A stretch of DNA of 64,000 nucleotides from Neolewinella aurantiaca (GCF_008014675.1 NZ_VOXD01000009.1:116515-180514); one strand, 5' to 3'. Shown: positions 1 through 11,052, numbered from the stretch's first letter. Numbers and translations: made by a program. Notes: a model not told the origin generated them from the letters alone.

Positions 1-505
1 TACCCGTTACCTCCAACTCGAAGCACCAAAAGGGAAGTTCCCGTTCAGGAAAGCGAACCTGTCCGCGGCAAATGTACCCCCGGCTTTTGTAGAACTGGCC
101 AACACGTTCGTGCCCGGTATATGCATCCAGACGAACAGACGCATAGCCATTTCTCTCTGCGAGGTCTTCCGAAAAGTCCATCATTTTCCGGGCGATTCCT
201 TTTCGCTGAAACTTGGGGGCAACGACCAAACGGTGAATTACCAGCGGACACAGATCCGGCACCTTCCAATCAATGCTCGCGTAGGCTTCATCCTGCTGCT
301 CATTCAGGCAGACGGCTCCGGCAATCAGGCCGTCGGTTTCAAAAACGTAGAGTTCTTCGTTGTTTGCGTCGCGGGACACCACGTTCAGCGATGGGTAACT
401 GTCTGGCCACTGAAAGATTCCCTGGCTGCGAAGGTGAGAACGAGCTTCATCGTACAAACGGTAAACGTCGTCGACATCGGCAGGAAGGGCAAGACGGATA
501 TTCAT
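1..505 (-). CDS. GNAT family N-acetyltransferase (3' end outside window)
   Basis: Reading the minus strand from an ATG at 503-505 gives 168 codons without a stop up to the window edge, so the C-terminus is missing. The product has the GNAT fold signature: an N-terminal segment starting MNIRLALPADVDDVYRLYDE, then motif A with core V-V-A-P-K-F-Q-R-K-G-I-A (acetyl-CoA pyrophosphate loop, about residues 104-115), followed by YASVRLDAYTGHERVGQFY and the C-terminal G-Y-motif. Family knowledge: transfers an acetyl group from acetyl-CoA to an amine; the substrate cannot be told. The gene precedes the nucleoside hydrolase gene in transcription direction only distantly (it lies downstream of it, 39 bp gap), so they may be co-transcribed. 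The plus-strand open frames over this stretch are shadows. Confidence 0.85.
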   Translation of the reverse strand, partial: MNIRLALPADVDDVYRLYDEARSHLRSQGIFQWPDSYPSLNVVSRDANNEELYVFETDGLIAGAVCLNEQQDEAYASIDWKVPDLCPLVIHRLVVAPKFQRKGIARKMMDFSEDLAERNGYASVRLDAYTGHERVGQFYKSRGYICRGQVRFPERELPFWCFELEVTG

Positions 506-544
506 AGAGAGTAGAAGTTTAGTGCCTCCGGCGATGACTGCTGG

Positions 545-1510
545 TTACTTCTTATTGAGCCGGAGCCAAAAATCTTCCGCCATCGCTTCCGGATCAATAT
601 CTTCGTACATCCATACGGATCGCGGGGTGTTTTCGGGTGGCGTGGGCACGCTGATTTCGGAAGCTTGCTCAGGCTTCAGGAAGGCTTGCAGCAGGGCTAC
701 GTCCCACATCGTCCATTTAGTGGCGTCAGGACCGGCGCTGGTTTCCCAGCGCTTGCGCAGGTAAGCGCCGATTTCACCTGCTTTGCCGAGTTGCCCGAAG
801 GTTTCGTTTCTGTCCCAGGTGTACTCGATGGCCACCGAGATGGGCATTACGTGCAGCTCGAGCCCTTCGGCGTTGAGGAGGTAATTGGCAGCGTTGAGAT
901 CCCGGCGGATGTTGAACTCGTCTTTATTCCAGAACCCGCCGTCGAAGTCGTAGCGAAAGCCGAGGGTGTAGGCAACGATCCGGTCTTTGATCTCTGGTTG
1001 CAGAGCGATGGCGGAGGCCAGGTTGGTTGCCGCGCCGATACACATCACCACGAGTTTTTCGTCATCGTTCAGCGCCATGGTTTCATCGATGATAAACTGG
1101 GCTGCGGGGCTGTCGCGCGGGTCATAATCGCCCCACGGTTTCCCCATGATGAGGTCGGCCCCGAGGGGATGGGGCAGATCGGAGCGCCCGGCGAGGTCGA
1201 GTAGTTCTTCGTTCAGTTGCTGGCTTTGGTAGACCGTACTGTCTCCGCTCCAGACGTGAAACCACTGAGCGGAACTGATGCCCAGTAGTTCAAAGCCGGG
1301 GTAATCCTCCGTTACCAGGTACGCGATGGCAAACAGGTCGTCGATTTCATTGGCAGTATCGGAATCGAGAATCATTTTTACGGGAGCCTCGCGTGGCCAT
1401 TCGTGGCGCGGAGCTTCGGGGAGGTCTGCTTTTTCAGCGTCTGATGTTGCGGGCGACGGAGCGCAGGTGCAGAGAATGGTTAGGAGGAGCAGAAGGATGA
1501 CGGTTCGCAT
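545..1510 (-). CDS. Nucleoside hydrolase-like lipoprotein
   Basis: A 321-residue exported protein of the inosine-uridine nucleoside hydrolase family. I chose the ATG at 1508-1510 because it opens directly into a lipoprotein signal peptide (MRTVILLLLLTILCTCAP); the longer frame adds 12 residues of unlikely sequence. The calcium-binding Asp cluster of the family is seen as DSDTANEIDD (about residues 48-57), and a conserved G-A-A-T-N-L-A segment follows at about 160. The family cleaves the N-glycosidic bond of ribonucleosides to a free base and ribose; the lipid anchor suggests action at the cell envelope. The lipobox region is encoded by a copy of the CACCTGCG-type dispersed repeat (1451-1474). 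It follows the CIA30 gene by 17 bp and is probably co-transcribed with it. The substrate is unknown. Confidence 0.85.
   Translation of the reverse strand: MRTVILLLLLTILCTCAPSPATSDAEKADLPEAPRHEWPREAPVKMILDSDTANEIDDLFAIAYLVTEDYPGFELLGISSAQWFHVWSGDSTVYQSQQLNEELLDLAGRSDLPHPLGADLIMGKPWGDYDPRDSPAAQFIIDETMALNDDEKLVVMCIGAATNLASAIALQPEIKDRIVAYTLGFRYDFDGGFWNKDEFNIRRDLNAANYLLNAEGLELHVMPISVAIEYTWDRNETFGQLGKAGEIGAYLRKRWETSAGPDATKWTMWDVALLQAFLKPEQASEISVPTPPENTPRSVWMYEDIDPEAMAEDFWLRLNKK
1451..1474 (-). repeat. CACCTGCG dispersed repeat copy, coding
   Basis: Minus strand reads CTGCACCTGCGCTCCGTCGC, a diverged copy of the dispersed repeat. It is translated as part of the lipobox and first mature residues (C-T-C-A-P-S-P) of the nucleoside hydrolase-like lipoprotein. 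Confidence 0.5.
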
Positions 1511-1527
1511 TGGGCAAATATACCGGA

Positions 1528-2055
1528 TCATTCCAACCGAATCCAATCAAGCTCTAACCTAAAGTCTTCCTCTTGTTTATTGCCGATCAGAATGGCGACT
1601 TCGGAGAGTACCTCCGCCGGATAATCCTCCCGGTCAAGACGGCGCCCCCGCCACTGGGGCTTCATTGCCCGAAGCTCTATTTCCACTTCTTCCCATTCTC
1701 CGGAGGTTTGAAAGTTGTACACATAGCTGTGCCGGTGGTCTTCGTTCGTTTTTGTCCGGAACTGATATGCTCTGCCATCGCCCTTCAGGCGTATTACTGC
1801 TTTGGTAAAACCGTCAATCCGGGTACCCGGCATCCGGTAGCGCAGGGAACTAAAGCCTCCGTTATTGTCCAGAGAGACATGGCCGGTGTACAGTCCGTGA
1901 CCATCTTCGCTGAGCCCGAAGCTTCCTTCCGAAACTCCTCCCATAACGGTATCATCTACAGTACGCCAATTTGTGAGATCAGCATCAGGAGTAAAATCGA
2001 AAATAATCATCGGTGGCAATTGAAAGAGTAAAAGTAGTGGCAAAAGGATGTACAT
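1528..2055 (-). CDS. CIA30 family protein
   Basis: 175 residues. After a short hydrophobic N-terminus (signal peptide-like, residues 1-16), the protein shows the CIA30 (complex I intermediate-associated protein 30) jelly-roll domain: F-D-F-T-P near 20, the hallmark VDDTVMGGVSEG at about 33-44, G-H-V-S-L-D-N-N-G-G-F-S-S at about 58-70, and a C-terminal W-I-R-L-E. In bacteria the domain is found in small proteins of unclear role that resemble carbohydrate-binding modules; no respiratory complex I function should be assumed. The start is the ATG at 2053-2055. The stop lies 17 bp before the start of the nucleoside hydrolase-like gene, so the two probably form an operon. Confidence 0.88.
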   Translation of the reverse strand: MYILLPLLLLFQLPPMIIFDFTPDADLTNWRTVDDTVMGGVSEGSFGLSEDGHGLYTGHVSLDNNGGFSSLRYRMPGTRIDGFTKAVIRLKGDGRAYQFRTKTNEDHRHSYVYNFQTSGEWEEVEIELRAMKPQWRGRRLDREDYPAEVLSEVAILIGNKQEEDFRLELDWIRLE

Positions 2056-2211
2056 AGAGGCCTAACGGCAGAGGGGCTTTTTGGTTGTTACCGCATTTAA
2101 GCCATAGAAAAGCCGGGGCCCTACTTAGTTTAACGACTAAACGAAGAAAGCCATCGACGAACAGCATTTCCGGGCGTCAACCCTGATAACCAGGTGATGT
2201 TTTGTAGATGT

Positions 2212-2511
2212 ATGTTCGTTAGAATACTCAACCACCGCCCCGAAATCCTCTTCTGGTCAGCCGCTCTGCTGGCCCTGGCGCTTAACTCGCCGGAAGTAAA
2301 GGGTCAGTCGCTTTGTTTCTTTCGGTTTGCGGGGCTGAGCCACTGCCCGGGTTGCGGACTTGGCACCTCGATCTCGCACCTGTTTCGTGGTCACCTAGCG
2401 GCATCGTTCGCTGCCCACCCATTCGGTGTGCCTGTATCAGGCGTACTTCTTTTTCACCTCATCACCTCTATTAAACAAGAATACCATGCTTTCGCCCAAT
2501 CTACTCTCTAG
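2212..2511 (+). CDS. DUF2752 family membrane protein
   Basis: 99 residues if started at ATG 2212; an in-frame ATG at 2197 would add five residues. Two hydrophobic segments (about residues 12-27 and 70-88) flank the family hallmark HCPGCGLGTS at about 44-53. DUF2752 is a common short membrane protein of unknown biochemical role in Bacteroidota, with Cys residues that look suited to metal or redox binding (inference). Its 3' end overlaps the start of the TM2 gene by 26 bp, which implies translational coupling of the pair, an arrangement often seen in this phylum. Confidence 0.85.
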   Translation: MFVRILNHRPEILFWSAALLALALNSPEVKGQSLCFFRFAGLSHCPGCGLGTSISHLFRGHLAASFAAHPFGVPVSGVLLFHLITSIKQEYHAFAQSTL

Positions 2512-2839
2512 CCTTCCCCGTCTTGACCTCGAAGAGCAGACGCGTTTGGAAACCACCCTGGCCAATGTTCCGGCAGACCGGCACGCCCAGTTCATCAGTA
2601 TTTACGCCAACCGGCGCAAGGATCCGCAGACGGTACTCTTGTTATCACTCTTAGGCTTTCTTGGTTTTGCCGGTGTCCACCGCTTCGTCACAGGAGATGT
2701 AGTCCTTGGAATTGTTTACTTCCTCACGGGTGGCTTCTGTGGTATCGCCACCATTGTTGACGCCATCCTCCACAAGAAGATCGCCAACAACCACAACCAG
2801 CGCATGATGAATGAAACCCTGGTAATCATGAACCGGTAG
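2486..2839 (+). CDS. TM2 domain-containing protein
   Basis: 117 residues from ATG 2486. The N-terminal 45 residues are soluble and charged. The TM2 domain follows: a first hydrophobic helix with L-L-S-L-L-G-F-L-G-F-A-G-V-H-R-F (about 52-67), then G-D-V-V-L-G-I-V-Y-F-L-T-G-G and a second helix ending in I-V-D-A-I. TM2 domains are two-helix hairpins of unknown function found from bacteria to animals. The start overlaps the DUF2752 gene, and the longer open frame upstream belongs to that overlap. The two products probably work in the same membrane complex (inference from coupling only). Confidence 0.9.
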   Translation: MLSPNLLSSLPRLDLEEQTRLETTLANVPADRHAQFISIYANRRKDPQTVLLLSLLGFLGFAGVHRFVTGDVVLGIVYFLTGGFCGIATIVDAILHKKIANNHNQRMMNETLVIMNR

Positions 2840-3040
2840 AGAAGGTAGCATCCTTTAGGCGGTGTTTGAGTCCCACTCTGGGGTTCACCTCTGCCCTTCT
2901 GTCTCACCGTAATGAGAGGATATGCCAAGAGGTATAAAAGCAAAATAGCATCACGACAGCCAGTATTTGGTTTGCCAGAAAAAGCCACCAAATCGCAGGC
3001 CCGCCTGCTCATACCTTTGTATCGGAATGGTTCCCTCAAC
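2840..3040. other. Intergenic, no gene seen
   Basis: About 250 bp between the convergent TM2 gene and the large minus-strand gene. It holds no convincing ORF and no clear U-tailed hairpin; a dispersed repeat copy sits at its right end. Confidence 0.4.
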
Positions 3041-3070
3041 TTTCTTTGCACCTGCGGCCGCGCCTGAAAA
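3041..3070 (+). repeat. CACCTGCG dispersed repeat copy
   Basis: TTTGCACCTGCGGCCGCGCC followed by TGAAAA, close to the consensus, preceded by TCAACTTTC as in the copy at 13446. It ends 17 bp before the stop codon of the minus-strand gene at 3087. Confidence 0.85.
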
Positions 3071-3086
3071 AACGGAGATGGTAGAT

Positions 3087-6000
3087 CTAACCTTCCTCCC
3101 CCTTCAGACTCGTCAGGAACGCCACAAGGTTGCGAATTTCCCGACGGGAAATCTTCCCGTCCACAGAAGGCATGCTTGACGGCAGGGTTTCCTCTTCCGC
3201 AATATCAGCCCGGGGAATCTTCTTTGTCTCCGTCTTTCCTGTCTTCACCTCCAGGTATTCGGGAGTACGACTCACCACTATGCCCGAAAGCATTTCTTCG
3301 TTATTGAGGGTCACCAACACGGTCTCGTGGCCAGGCGCAAGTGCTTCGCTTGGGCGGATGATTGAGGTCAGCAGTTCCCGGGGTGAGAGGCGGTGCCCGA
3401 CCCCGGCCAGGTTCGGCCCAACGTTGCCACCGTACTCAAAGATGGCGTGACAGCGGGTACACTGAGCGGTAGTATTCCGGTAGAACACCCGGTAACCAGC
3501 CCGCTTGTTTCCGCCAGCCAGTGCGGTGGCCATCAGCCCCAGATCATCTGTTTTCATGAGCTCTTCCTCGTAGGCAGACAGTTGTTTCTGGAGTTCTGTG
3601 TTGCCATCATGAGCTTCAACAGCCTCCACCAGGTCGAGGTGAATAACGGCCGGGAGTTTGCCCGCTGCCATCTGGCCGATCAACTCGCCAAGGAGCGCTT
3701 CCCCTTCGGCGCCCGGGAGTTTCGCCAATCCAGCAAGTGCTGACTGGGCCTCGCCAACGGTCCCTTCCACAATGATGTCGCGGTAAAGCTTAGTGGCAGA
3801 AGCAGGCTCGATAGTAGATGCAGGCAACAGTTCCAGCGCGCGTCGACGTACCTGATCGTTGCGATCATTGAGGGCCGTACGTAGTAATTGCTCCAGGTTG
3901 GGCGCGTGAAGTTTGTCGAGTGCAACCAGAGACTCCGCCCGGATATCAGGATTGCCGTCCTGGGTCATCATGGTGGCAAGCTGGTCCGTAGTTCCTTTGA
4001 GCTCTAGCGAAGAAGACGCCCTGATCGCAGCTTTACGGACACCAGCCTCGCCTTTCGCGATCAGTTCAGGAATGATGCTTCCGAGCTTTTCCGTTACGTA
4101 AACAGCGCTCTTTTTCCGTACTCCCCGGTAGCGACCGTCTACGCGGTCAAATACCGACGGGTCGGCCCAAGTGCCGAGTGCAGCCAGGGCCTCGGCCCGC
4201 ATTGGGGCCGGATTAGATGTGTTATCGACGTACTTCACCAACTCGTCAATTGCGCGATCATTACCGACGTTGACTGCGGCATTGATGGCGCGCCGGATGA
4301 GTGGTTCGCTCGTCCACGCGCGGGCATTGAGTGTACTCGCCAGGGGCCACATTGCTCCGGGGATGGTGAAGTCATCGTTGATGGCACGCGCGGCTTCAGC
4401 CACAACGTATTCGTCCTCATCCTGAAGGAAAGCTTTCACTTCCGGAGATTCCATACGGCGGAGTGCTACCACCGCCAGCAGGCGAACGTTGCGGGAAGGA
4501 TCGGCCGCCAGGTTGCGCATGGCAACGGCATCGCCGATGCGGCCGAGGGCAACCATGCCGCCGTGGCGAAGCCACGGGTCCTGGCCATCGTCTTCGCGCA
4601 GCATAGCTACAATTGGCTCTACCGCAGCAGTCTCTTCGGTTCGGCCAAGGGCCTCCATGGCGAAGAAGCGAACGCGCGCAGAAGGATGACCAAGCAGGCC
4701 GATGAGCGCTTCTGCATGGCCACTCTGTTTGAGGTCTCCGATCATTTTAGCGGCCTGGGCGATGATTTCCGCGTCGGCATCGAGAAGGAGTTCAGCGAAA
4801 GCGCCCTCTCCTTCTTCGTAGCCCCGGCGATTCATCATGCTCATGCCCCAAATGGCGTGGATGCGGGCTAGCTGCTCTTTTGATCCGGCAGAAACTTCGC
4901 GGAAGGCCTCAAATCCGTTTTCGGCTCGTTTTGCCAGTTCGAACTGAGCTTTGAAACGGATACGTTGGTCTTGATGGCCGAGGAGTTCGGCGAGAGATGG
5001 TTCGTCATTCCGTGAGAAATCGCTTGTCAGCAGTTCGCCGACTTCTTTTCTCAACTCCGTTTCTGCACCTGCGTCCGCGCCTACATCCAATTTCCAGATG
5101 CGGCCCTCGTTTTTCGTCCCCCAGCCGTTGATCCAGTCGCCGAAATAGAGGGAGCCTTCGGGACCAAAGTCGAGACCGGTTGGTAACAGGCCTTTCACGA
5201 TCGTGTCGTGATCAGCAAGGGCAAAGCCCGCGCCGTCGGGCTTCATGCTGAAGGAATGGATGGGTGAATTATTCGGTGAACCCCGGAATTCGGCGACGAA
5301 GAAGCGGTCGTAGTAGTCAGGAGACAAGGCGGTTCCCGGGTTGTACACCAGCCCGGTGGGGCCGTTTACGAAATTCTGGATAGCGGGCAAGAAGTAGGCG
5401 GCTTGTTCGTCGTTGCGGGCCAGGCTCATCTTTTCGTCCATCCATACTTTGTAGTCATTGTTTTTGTCGTCGGTGTACTTGCCGAACTGCCAGTTTATCC
5501 GCCAGCCGGTATCTGAACCATCGATGAGGTAAACCAGGCGTTCACGCTCTCCGGCGTGGTCGCCATCATTGTCGACAGTAATGAGGTTACCGAACTGATC
5601 GAAAGCAAATTCATGGGTATTGCGCACGCCGTGCGCAAATACTTCGTAATTGGAACCATCGGGGTCACACCGGACAACAACGCCCCGGTTGGGGTACTTC
5701 CAGTTCTTGCCGTCTTTATCGGTTACGTTGGAGCCGATGTCTCCGATTCCCCACCAAATGCGGCCCTGGGGCCCTACCGTAACGCCACTCATACCGTGGC
5801 CGCTAAAGCCAATATGGACTGCAAAGCCATGCGCAAGAGCTTCCGTACCATCGGCGATGCCATCGTTGTTTTCGTCGGATGCTTTCCACAGATCAGGGCC
5901 TACGGCTACATAAACATTGCCGTCGTGGTACTCGATACCGTTGGCCACATCAGTAATCTCTTCACCGAAGTCTTCCAGATAGCGCTGTGTGTAGTCGGCC

Positions 6001-6512
6001 ACGCCGTCCCCGGTTTTGTCCGTTACGTACCATACGTTTTCCTTTTCGACCGTGAGGTCCCGCCAGTCGCGAACGCCATCGTTGTTCAGGTCTTTCAGGT
6101 GAGCCATTGACTGATCGTTGTCGGCCTCAAAGGTTTTGCGGAGAAATTCCCGCCGGTCTTCTACTGTCTCGAACGACATGGAAGCCACCGTCCAGTCCAT
6201 GTGGCCCCTGATGTCGAACTCGGAACTCGTTTGGCGGGAAGCACGGGTGTAGAAAATCCTTCCGTCCGGAGCTACACTGATGGCGATCGGATCCTGTACG
6301 ATAGAATCGGCCGCCCAGAGATCAAGCTTCAGATCGTCCAGAATTTCAACGTTCATCTCCTTGCGGATTTTAGCGGCTTCGCTTGCCGCCGTTTCCGGGT
6401 CTAGTGAGATGGACTTCGCTTCGTATTTATTATTGACCTCCGGAGCACAGGCATAAACGATTCCGGCAATAGCCAGAAGGGCAAGAAGAATTCTTACTGG
6501 GAACTTTCGCAT
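3087..6512 (-). CDS. PVC-type sugar-dehydrogenase-like / HEAT / cytochrome c lipoprotein
   Basis: 1141 residues, three parts. (1) Lipoprotein signal with lipobox VYAC at about 19-22. (2) A beta-propeller like soluble glucose/sorbosone dehydrogenases, about 55-475: PIAISVAPDGRIFYT, Asp-rich calcium-like loops (DLNNDGVRDWRD, DNNGD-type), GHGMSGVTVGPQGRIWWGIGD and PTGLDFGPEGSLYFGDW. (3) HEAT-like helical repeats, about 500-960, then a C-terminal cytochrome c module with haem-binding CTRCH at 1018-1022, G-P-N-L-A-G and a likely axial Met in PSSMPS near 1114. Such multi-domain haem lipoproteins are common in Planctomycetes and Bacteroidota and are thought to oxidise sugars or other carbon substrates with electron transfer to the haem; the substrate is unknown. 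It stands alone. Codons for GADAGA are supplied by a dispersed repeat copy (5061-5082). Confidence 0.88.
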   Translation of the reverse strand: MRKFPVRILLALLAIAGIVYACAPEVNNKYEAKSISLDPETAASEAAKIRKEMNVEILDDLKLDLWAADSIVQDPIAISVAPDGRIFYTRASRQTSSEFDIRGHMDWTVASMSFETVEDRREFLRKTFEADNDQSMAHLKDLNNDGVRDWRDLTVEKENVWYVTDKTGDGVADYTQRYLEDFGEEITDVANGIEYHDGNVYVAVGPDLWKASDENNDGIADGTEALAHGFAVHIGFSGHGMSGVTVGPQGRIWWGIGDIGSNVTDKDGKNWKYPNRGVVVRCDPDGSNYEVFAHGVRNTHEFAFDQFGNLITVDNDGDHAGERERLVYLIDGSDTGWRINWQFGKYTDDKNNDYKVWMDEKMSLARNDEQAAYFLPAIQNFVNGPTGLVYNPGTALSPDYYDRFFVAEFRGSPNNSPIHSFSMKPDGAGFALADHDTIVKGLLPTGLDFGPEGSLYFGDWINGWGTKNEGRIWKLDVGADAGAETELRKEVGELLTSDFSRNDEPSLAELLGHQDQRIRFKAQFELAKRAENGFEAFREVSAGSKEQLARIHAIWGMSMMNRRGYEEGEGAFAELLLDADAEIIAQAAKMIGDLKQSGHAEALIGLLGHPSARVRFFAMEALGRTEETAAVEPIVAMLREDDGQDPWLRHGGMVALGRIGDAVAMRNLAADPSRNVRLLAVVALRRMESPEVKAFLQDEDEYVVAEAARAINDDFTIPGAMWPLASTLNARAWTSEPLIRRAINAAVNVGNDRAIDELVKYVDNTSNPAPMRAEALAALGTWADPSVFDRVDGRYRGVRKKSAVYVTEKLGSIIPELIAKGEAGVRKAAIRASSSLELKGTTDQLATMMTQDGNPDIRAESLVALDKLHAPNLEQLLRTALNDRNDQVRRRALELLPASTIEPASATKLYRDIIVEGTVGEAQSALAGLAKLPGAEGEALLGELIGQMAAGKLPAVIHLDLVEAVEAHDGNTELQKQLSAYEEELMKTDDLGLMATALAGGNKRAGYRVFYRNTTAQCTRCHAIFEYGGNVGPNLAGVGHRLSPRELLTSIIRPSEALAPGHETVLVTLNNEEMLSGIVVSRTPEYLEVKTGKTETKKIPRADIAEEETLPSSMPSVDGKISRREIRNLVAFLTSLKGEEG
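5061..5082 (+). repeat. CACCTGCG dispersed repeat copy, coding
   Basis: TTCTGCACCTGCGTCCGCGC; the centre dinucleotide is TC instead of GC. It lies inside the large haem lipoprotein gene, at the linker between the propeller and HEAT parts, and encodes G-A-D-A-G-A on the minus strand. Confidence 0.7.
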
Positions 6513-6631
6513 TATAATTTCGACTTTATTTGAGTTGGCGAAAGATACTGTTCACCTACCTAAAAATCTCCCTTGAATATCGGACAATTACGATCCGACA
6601 CCAGAAATGGATTCAGGCTTACAGGTTCTGA

Positions 6632-6662
6632 GGGCGCACACGCAGGTGCAGAGAAGGTTTTC
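6632..6662 (-). repeat. CACCTGCG dispersed repeat copy
   Basis: Minus strand reads AACCTTCTCTGCACCTGCGT then GTGCGCCC. Intergenic, about 30 bp after the stop codon of the T9SS mini-protein gene, on the same strand. Confidence 0.75.
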
Positions 6663-6690
6663 TTGCCGCCCCCTCAGGCCAGGAACTTTG

Positions 6691-6990
6691 TTAGTTCTTC
6701 TTAACCCGCTGGGTATGGATCACCTTATCATCAGCGTCTTTAAGTTGTACGAGGTACATCCCCTGTGGCAAATCGGCGATGTCGTATTTCTTCTTCGCGC
6801 CGAAGTCGAAAGCTTTAACCTCACGGCCTACCATGTTGATGACCAGAACGTCTTTCACGCGATCACTGTACCCAATCTCGAAGGTCGTGGTTACGGGGTT
6901 GGGGAAGATGCGAAGATCCTCCGCAGGTGCCTGAGCAGAAAGGCCGAAGTTAAGAGTGAAGAAAAGACAAAAGAGTAGAGCGTTTTTCAT
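6691..6990 (-). CDS. T9SS type A sorting domain mini-protein
   Basis: 99 residues: a signal peptide (MKNALLFCLFFTLNFGLSAQ) and then only a type IX secretion C-terminal domain, with RIFPNPVTTTFEIGYSD, V-L-V-I-N-M-V-G-R-E-V and DLPQGMYLVQLKD, ending K-K-N. The domain normally sits at the end of large secreted proteins, where the type IX machinery recognises and removes it. Here there is no passenger. The start is the ATG at 6988-6990; an upstream TTG at 7005 would add five residues. It could be a decoy, a stand-alone adhesin-like fold or the remnant of a larger gene; the sequence upstream shows no decayed passenger that I can see. Confidence 0.85.
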   Translation of the reverse strand: MKNALLFCLFFTLNFGLSAQAPAEDLRIFPNPVTTTFEIGYSDRVKDVLVINMVGREVKAFDFGAKKKYDIADLPQGMYLVQLKDADDKVIHTQRVKKN

Positions 6991-7005
6991 GATAGAGTGA
7001 TTCAA

Positions 7006-7330
7006 TTCCGATTAAGAGAGTAATGATTCAGGTCTGTTTTGCGACCTTATTTACCCCTTCAACTCACCCTGTTCACGGTGGTGCACAAGAAAAATGCCTT
7101 TTTCTGAAAAAAACTGATTTTTATTCGAATTTCGCGAAATTCAGTCAAAACACAAGTTATCCGACAACTTAAAGGCCCTTAACACTCTTTTTAGAGTGAC
7201 TAAATATCATCAACAAGATTGCCTGAATATAAAGATCAGTACTTCTGTAGTTTGTAAGCCATTGTTTCTTTGTCCATCCGTAAGCGATTCATGAACCCTC
7301 CCACTGCCCCATTCCGGAAGGGTTCTCCCC
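7006..7330. other. Intergenic, no gene seen
   Basis: About 390 bp lie between the two minus-strand genes. The part near 7080-7250 is AT-rich and may hold the promoter of the T9SS mini-protein, but no confident -33/-7 pair is visible. Confidence 0.35.
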
Positions 7331-7335
7331 TAAAA

Positions 7336-7368
7336 GAAAACCCCGTTGCCTTTACAGACAACGGGGTT
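7336..7368 (-). terminator. Rho-independent terminator of katG
   Basis: Perfect 10-bp stem AACCCCGTTG / CAACGGGGTT with a 10-nt loop. On the minus strand it is followed by a T-rich tail (TTTTCTTTTA). It sits 27 bp past the katG stop. Confidence 0.85.
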
Positions 7369-7394
7369 CTTACAGGAAACCTGATTATGAGACC

Positions 7395-9947
<2,553 letters not shown>

Positions 9948-10883
9948 ATGTCTCTCCAGCAACTCCGCTACCTTTTGGCTCTCGACGATTTACGCCACTT
10001 TAGTCTCGCAGCGAAACACTGCTTCGTTGCTCAGCCTACGCTTACTACCCAACTGAAAAAGCTCGAAGACGAACTGGGGGTTCAGCTCATCGACCGTAAG
10101 GCAAACCCCTTACGCCCCACCCCGATCGGAGAAAAGGTGATCGCCCAGGCGCGCATCATTCTGGAAGACGTTGCCGGCCTGGAGGCCCTCCTGCGGGAAG
10201 AAACCGGCAGTCTGGCGGGAACCTACGTATTGGGAATCATCCCAACGCTGGCGCCTTACCTCCTGCCCCTCTTTTTGCAGTCCTTCACGTCACGCTTCCC
10301 CGACGTCCACCTCGTCATCCGCGAGATGCAGTCTGAGGAGATCATGGAAGGGCTGAAAAGGGGCAAGGTCGATCTCGGCCTCCTCGTCACTCCGCTGGAG
10401 GACAAACAACTCCGGGAAATCATCCTCTTCTACGAACCTCTGCAGGTTTACGCCGCTCCCAATGAGCCAATCCTGGACAAAACTCCGCTCTTGCCGGAGC
10501 ACGTCAACCAGGAAGAATTGTGGATCATGGAACAAGGCCACTGTTTCCGGAACCAGGTACTCAATATCTGCAACTTCAAATCGGACAGCCCGAGCCCGGA
10601 CCGGGCCATTACCTTTCAGGCCGGCTCGATCGAAACCCTGAAAAACATGGTACGCAACAACCTGGGCTACACGATTGTCCCCGAAATGAGCGTCCACCCG
10701 AACCTGGACAAAGATTACGTCAAATCGTTCGCCGATCCCCAACCTGCCCGGGAAGTGAGCCTGGTGGTAAGCAAAGCCTTCAGCCGCGAGCAACTCATTG
10801 CCGAGCTTCGTAAAGCAATTCTGGCGGTGGTACCGGATCGATTCCGGAAGAACGAGCGTTACGTAGGGATTGCCTGGCGGTAA
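9948..10883 (+). CDS. oxyR: Hydrogen peroxide-sensing LysR regulator OxyR
   Basis: 311 residues from ATG 9948; the longer TTG-started frame adds 18 residues that match no LysR protein. Residues 1-60 form the LysR winged helix-turn-helix (SLAAKHCFVAQPTLTTQLKKLE), the rest the periplasmic-binding-like sensor. The redox pair is present at exactly the Escherichia coli spacing and numbering: Cys199 and Cys208 in GHCFRNQVLNIC. Oxidation to a disulfide switches OxyR to an activator of peroxide-defence genes. Divergent position next to katG supports the assignment. The stop is followed by two inverted dispersed repeats and a terminator shared with the convergent DUF4837 gene. Confidence 0.95.
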   Translation: MSLQQLRYLLALDDLRHFSLAAKHCFVAQPTLTTQLKKLEDELGVQLIDRKANPLRPTPIGEKVIAQARIILEDVAGLEALLREETGSLAGTYVLGIIPTLAPYLLPLFLQSFTSRFPDVHLVIREMQSEEIMEGLKRGKVDLGLLVTPLEDKQLREIILFYEPLQVYAAPNEPILDKTPLLPEHVNQEELWIMEQGHCFRNQVLNICNFKSDSPSPDRAITFQAGSIETLKNMVRNNLGYTIVPEMSVHPNLDKDYVKSFADPQPAREVSLVVSKAFSREQLIAELRKAILAVVPDRFRKNERYVGIAWR

Positions 10884-10898
10884 GCACTTCGCAAACCA

Positions 10899-10931
10899 GG
10901 GCGCAGCCGCCGGTGCAAAGGAGGTTTTCGG
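10899..10931 (-). repeat. CACCTGCG dispersed repeat copy (inverted pair, left)
   Basis: Minus strand reads CCTCCTTTGCACCGGCGGCT followed by GCGCCC, a diverged copy just after the oxyR stop. It pairs with the opposite-facing copy at 10949-10980. Confidence 0.7.
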
Positions 10932-10948
10932 ACACAGCTCTTCCAGAG

Positions 10949-10980
10949 AACCTTCTTTGTACCTGCGACCGCGCCAAAAG
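10949..10980 (+). repeat. CACCTGCG dispersed repeat copy (inverted pair, right)
   Basis: AACCTTCTTTGTACCTGCGA then CCGCGCC and AAAAG; centre dinucleotide AC. Together with 10899-10931 it could fold into a long imperfect hairpin downstream of oxyR. Confidence 0.75.
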
Positions 10981-11017
10981 TCACGTCTAGCGATATCTGT
11001 CTGGGTTTCAAAACTCA

Positions 11018-11052
11018 AAAGCCCCGCAGCGACGAAGTCACTGCGGGGCTTT
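11018..11052. terminator. Bidirectional terminator between oxyR and DUF4837 gene
   Basis: Stem AAAGCCCCGCAG / CTGCGGGGCTTT with a 12-nt loop. A-rich on the left and T-rich on the right, so it can act in both directions for the convergent pair. Confidence 0.8.

Noticed and set aside
110..514. Plus-strand frames at the left end of the window
   Set aside because: They overlap the well-supported minus-strand GNAT gene and show no family features.
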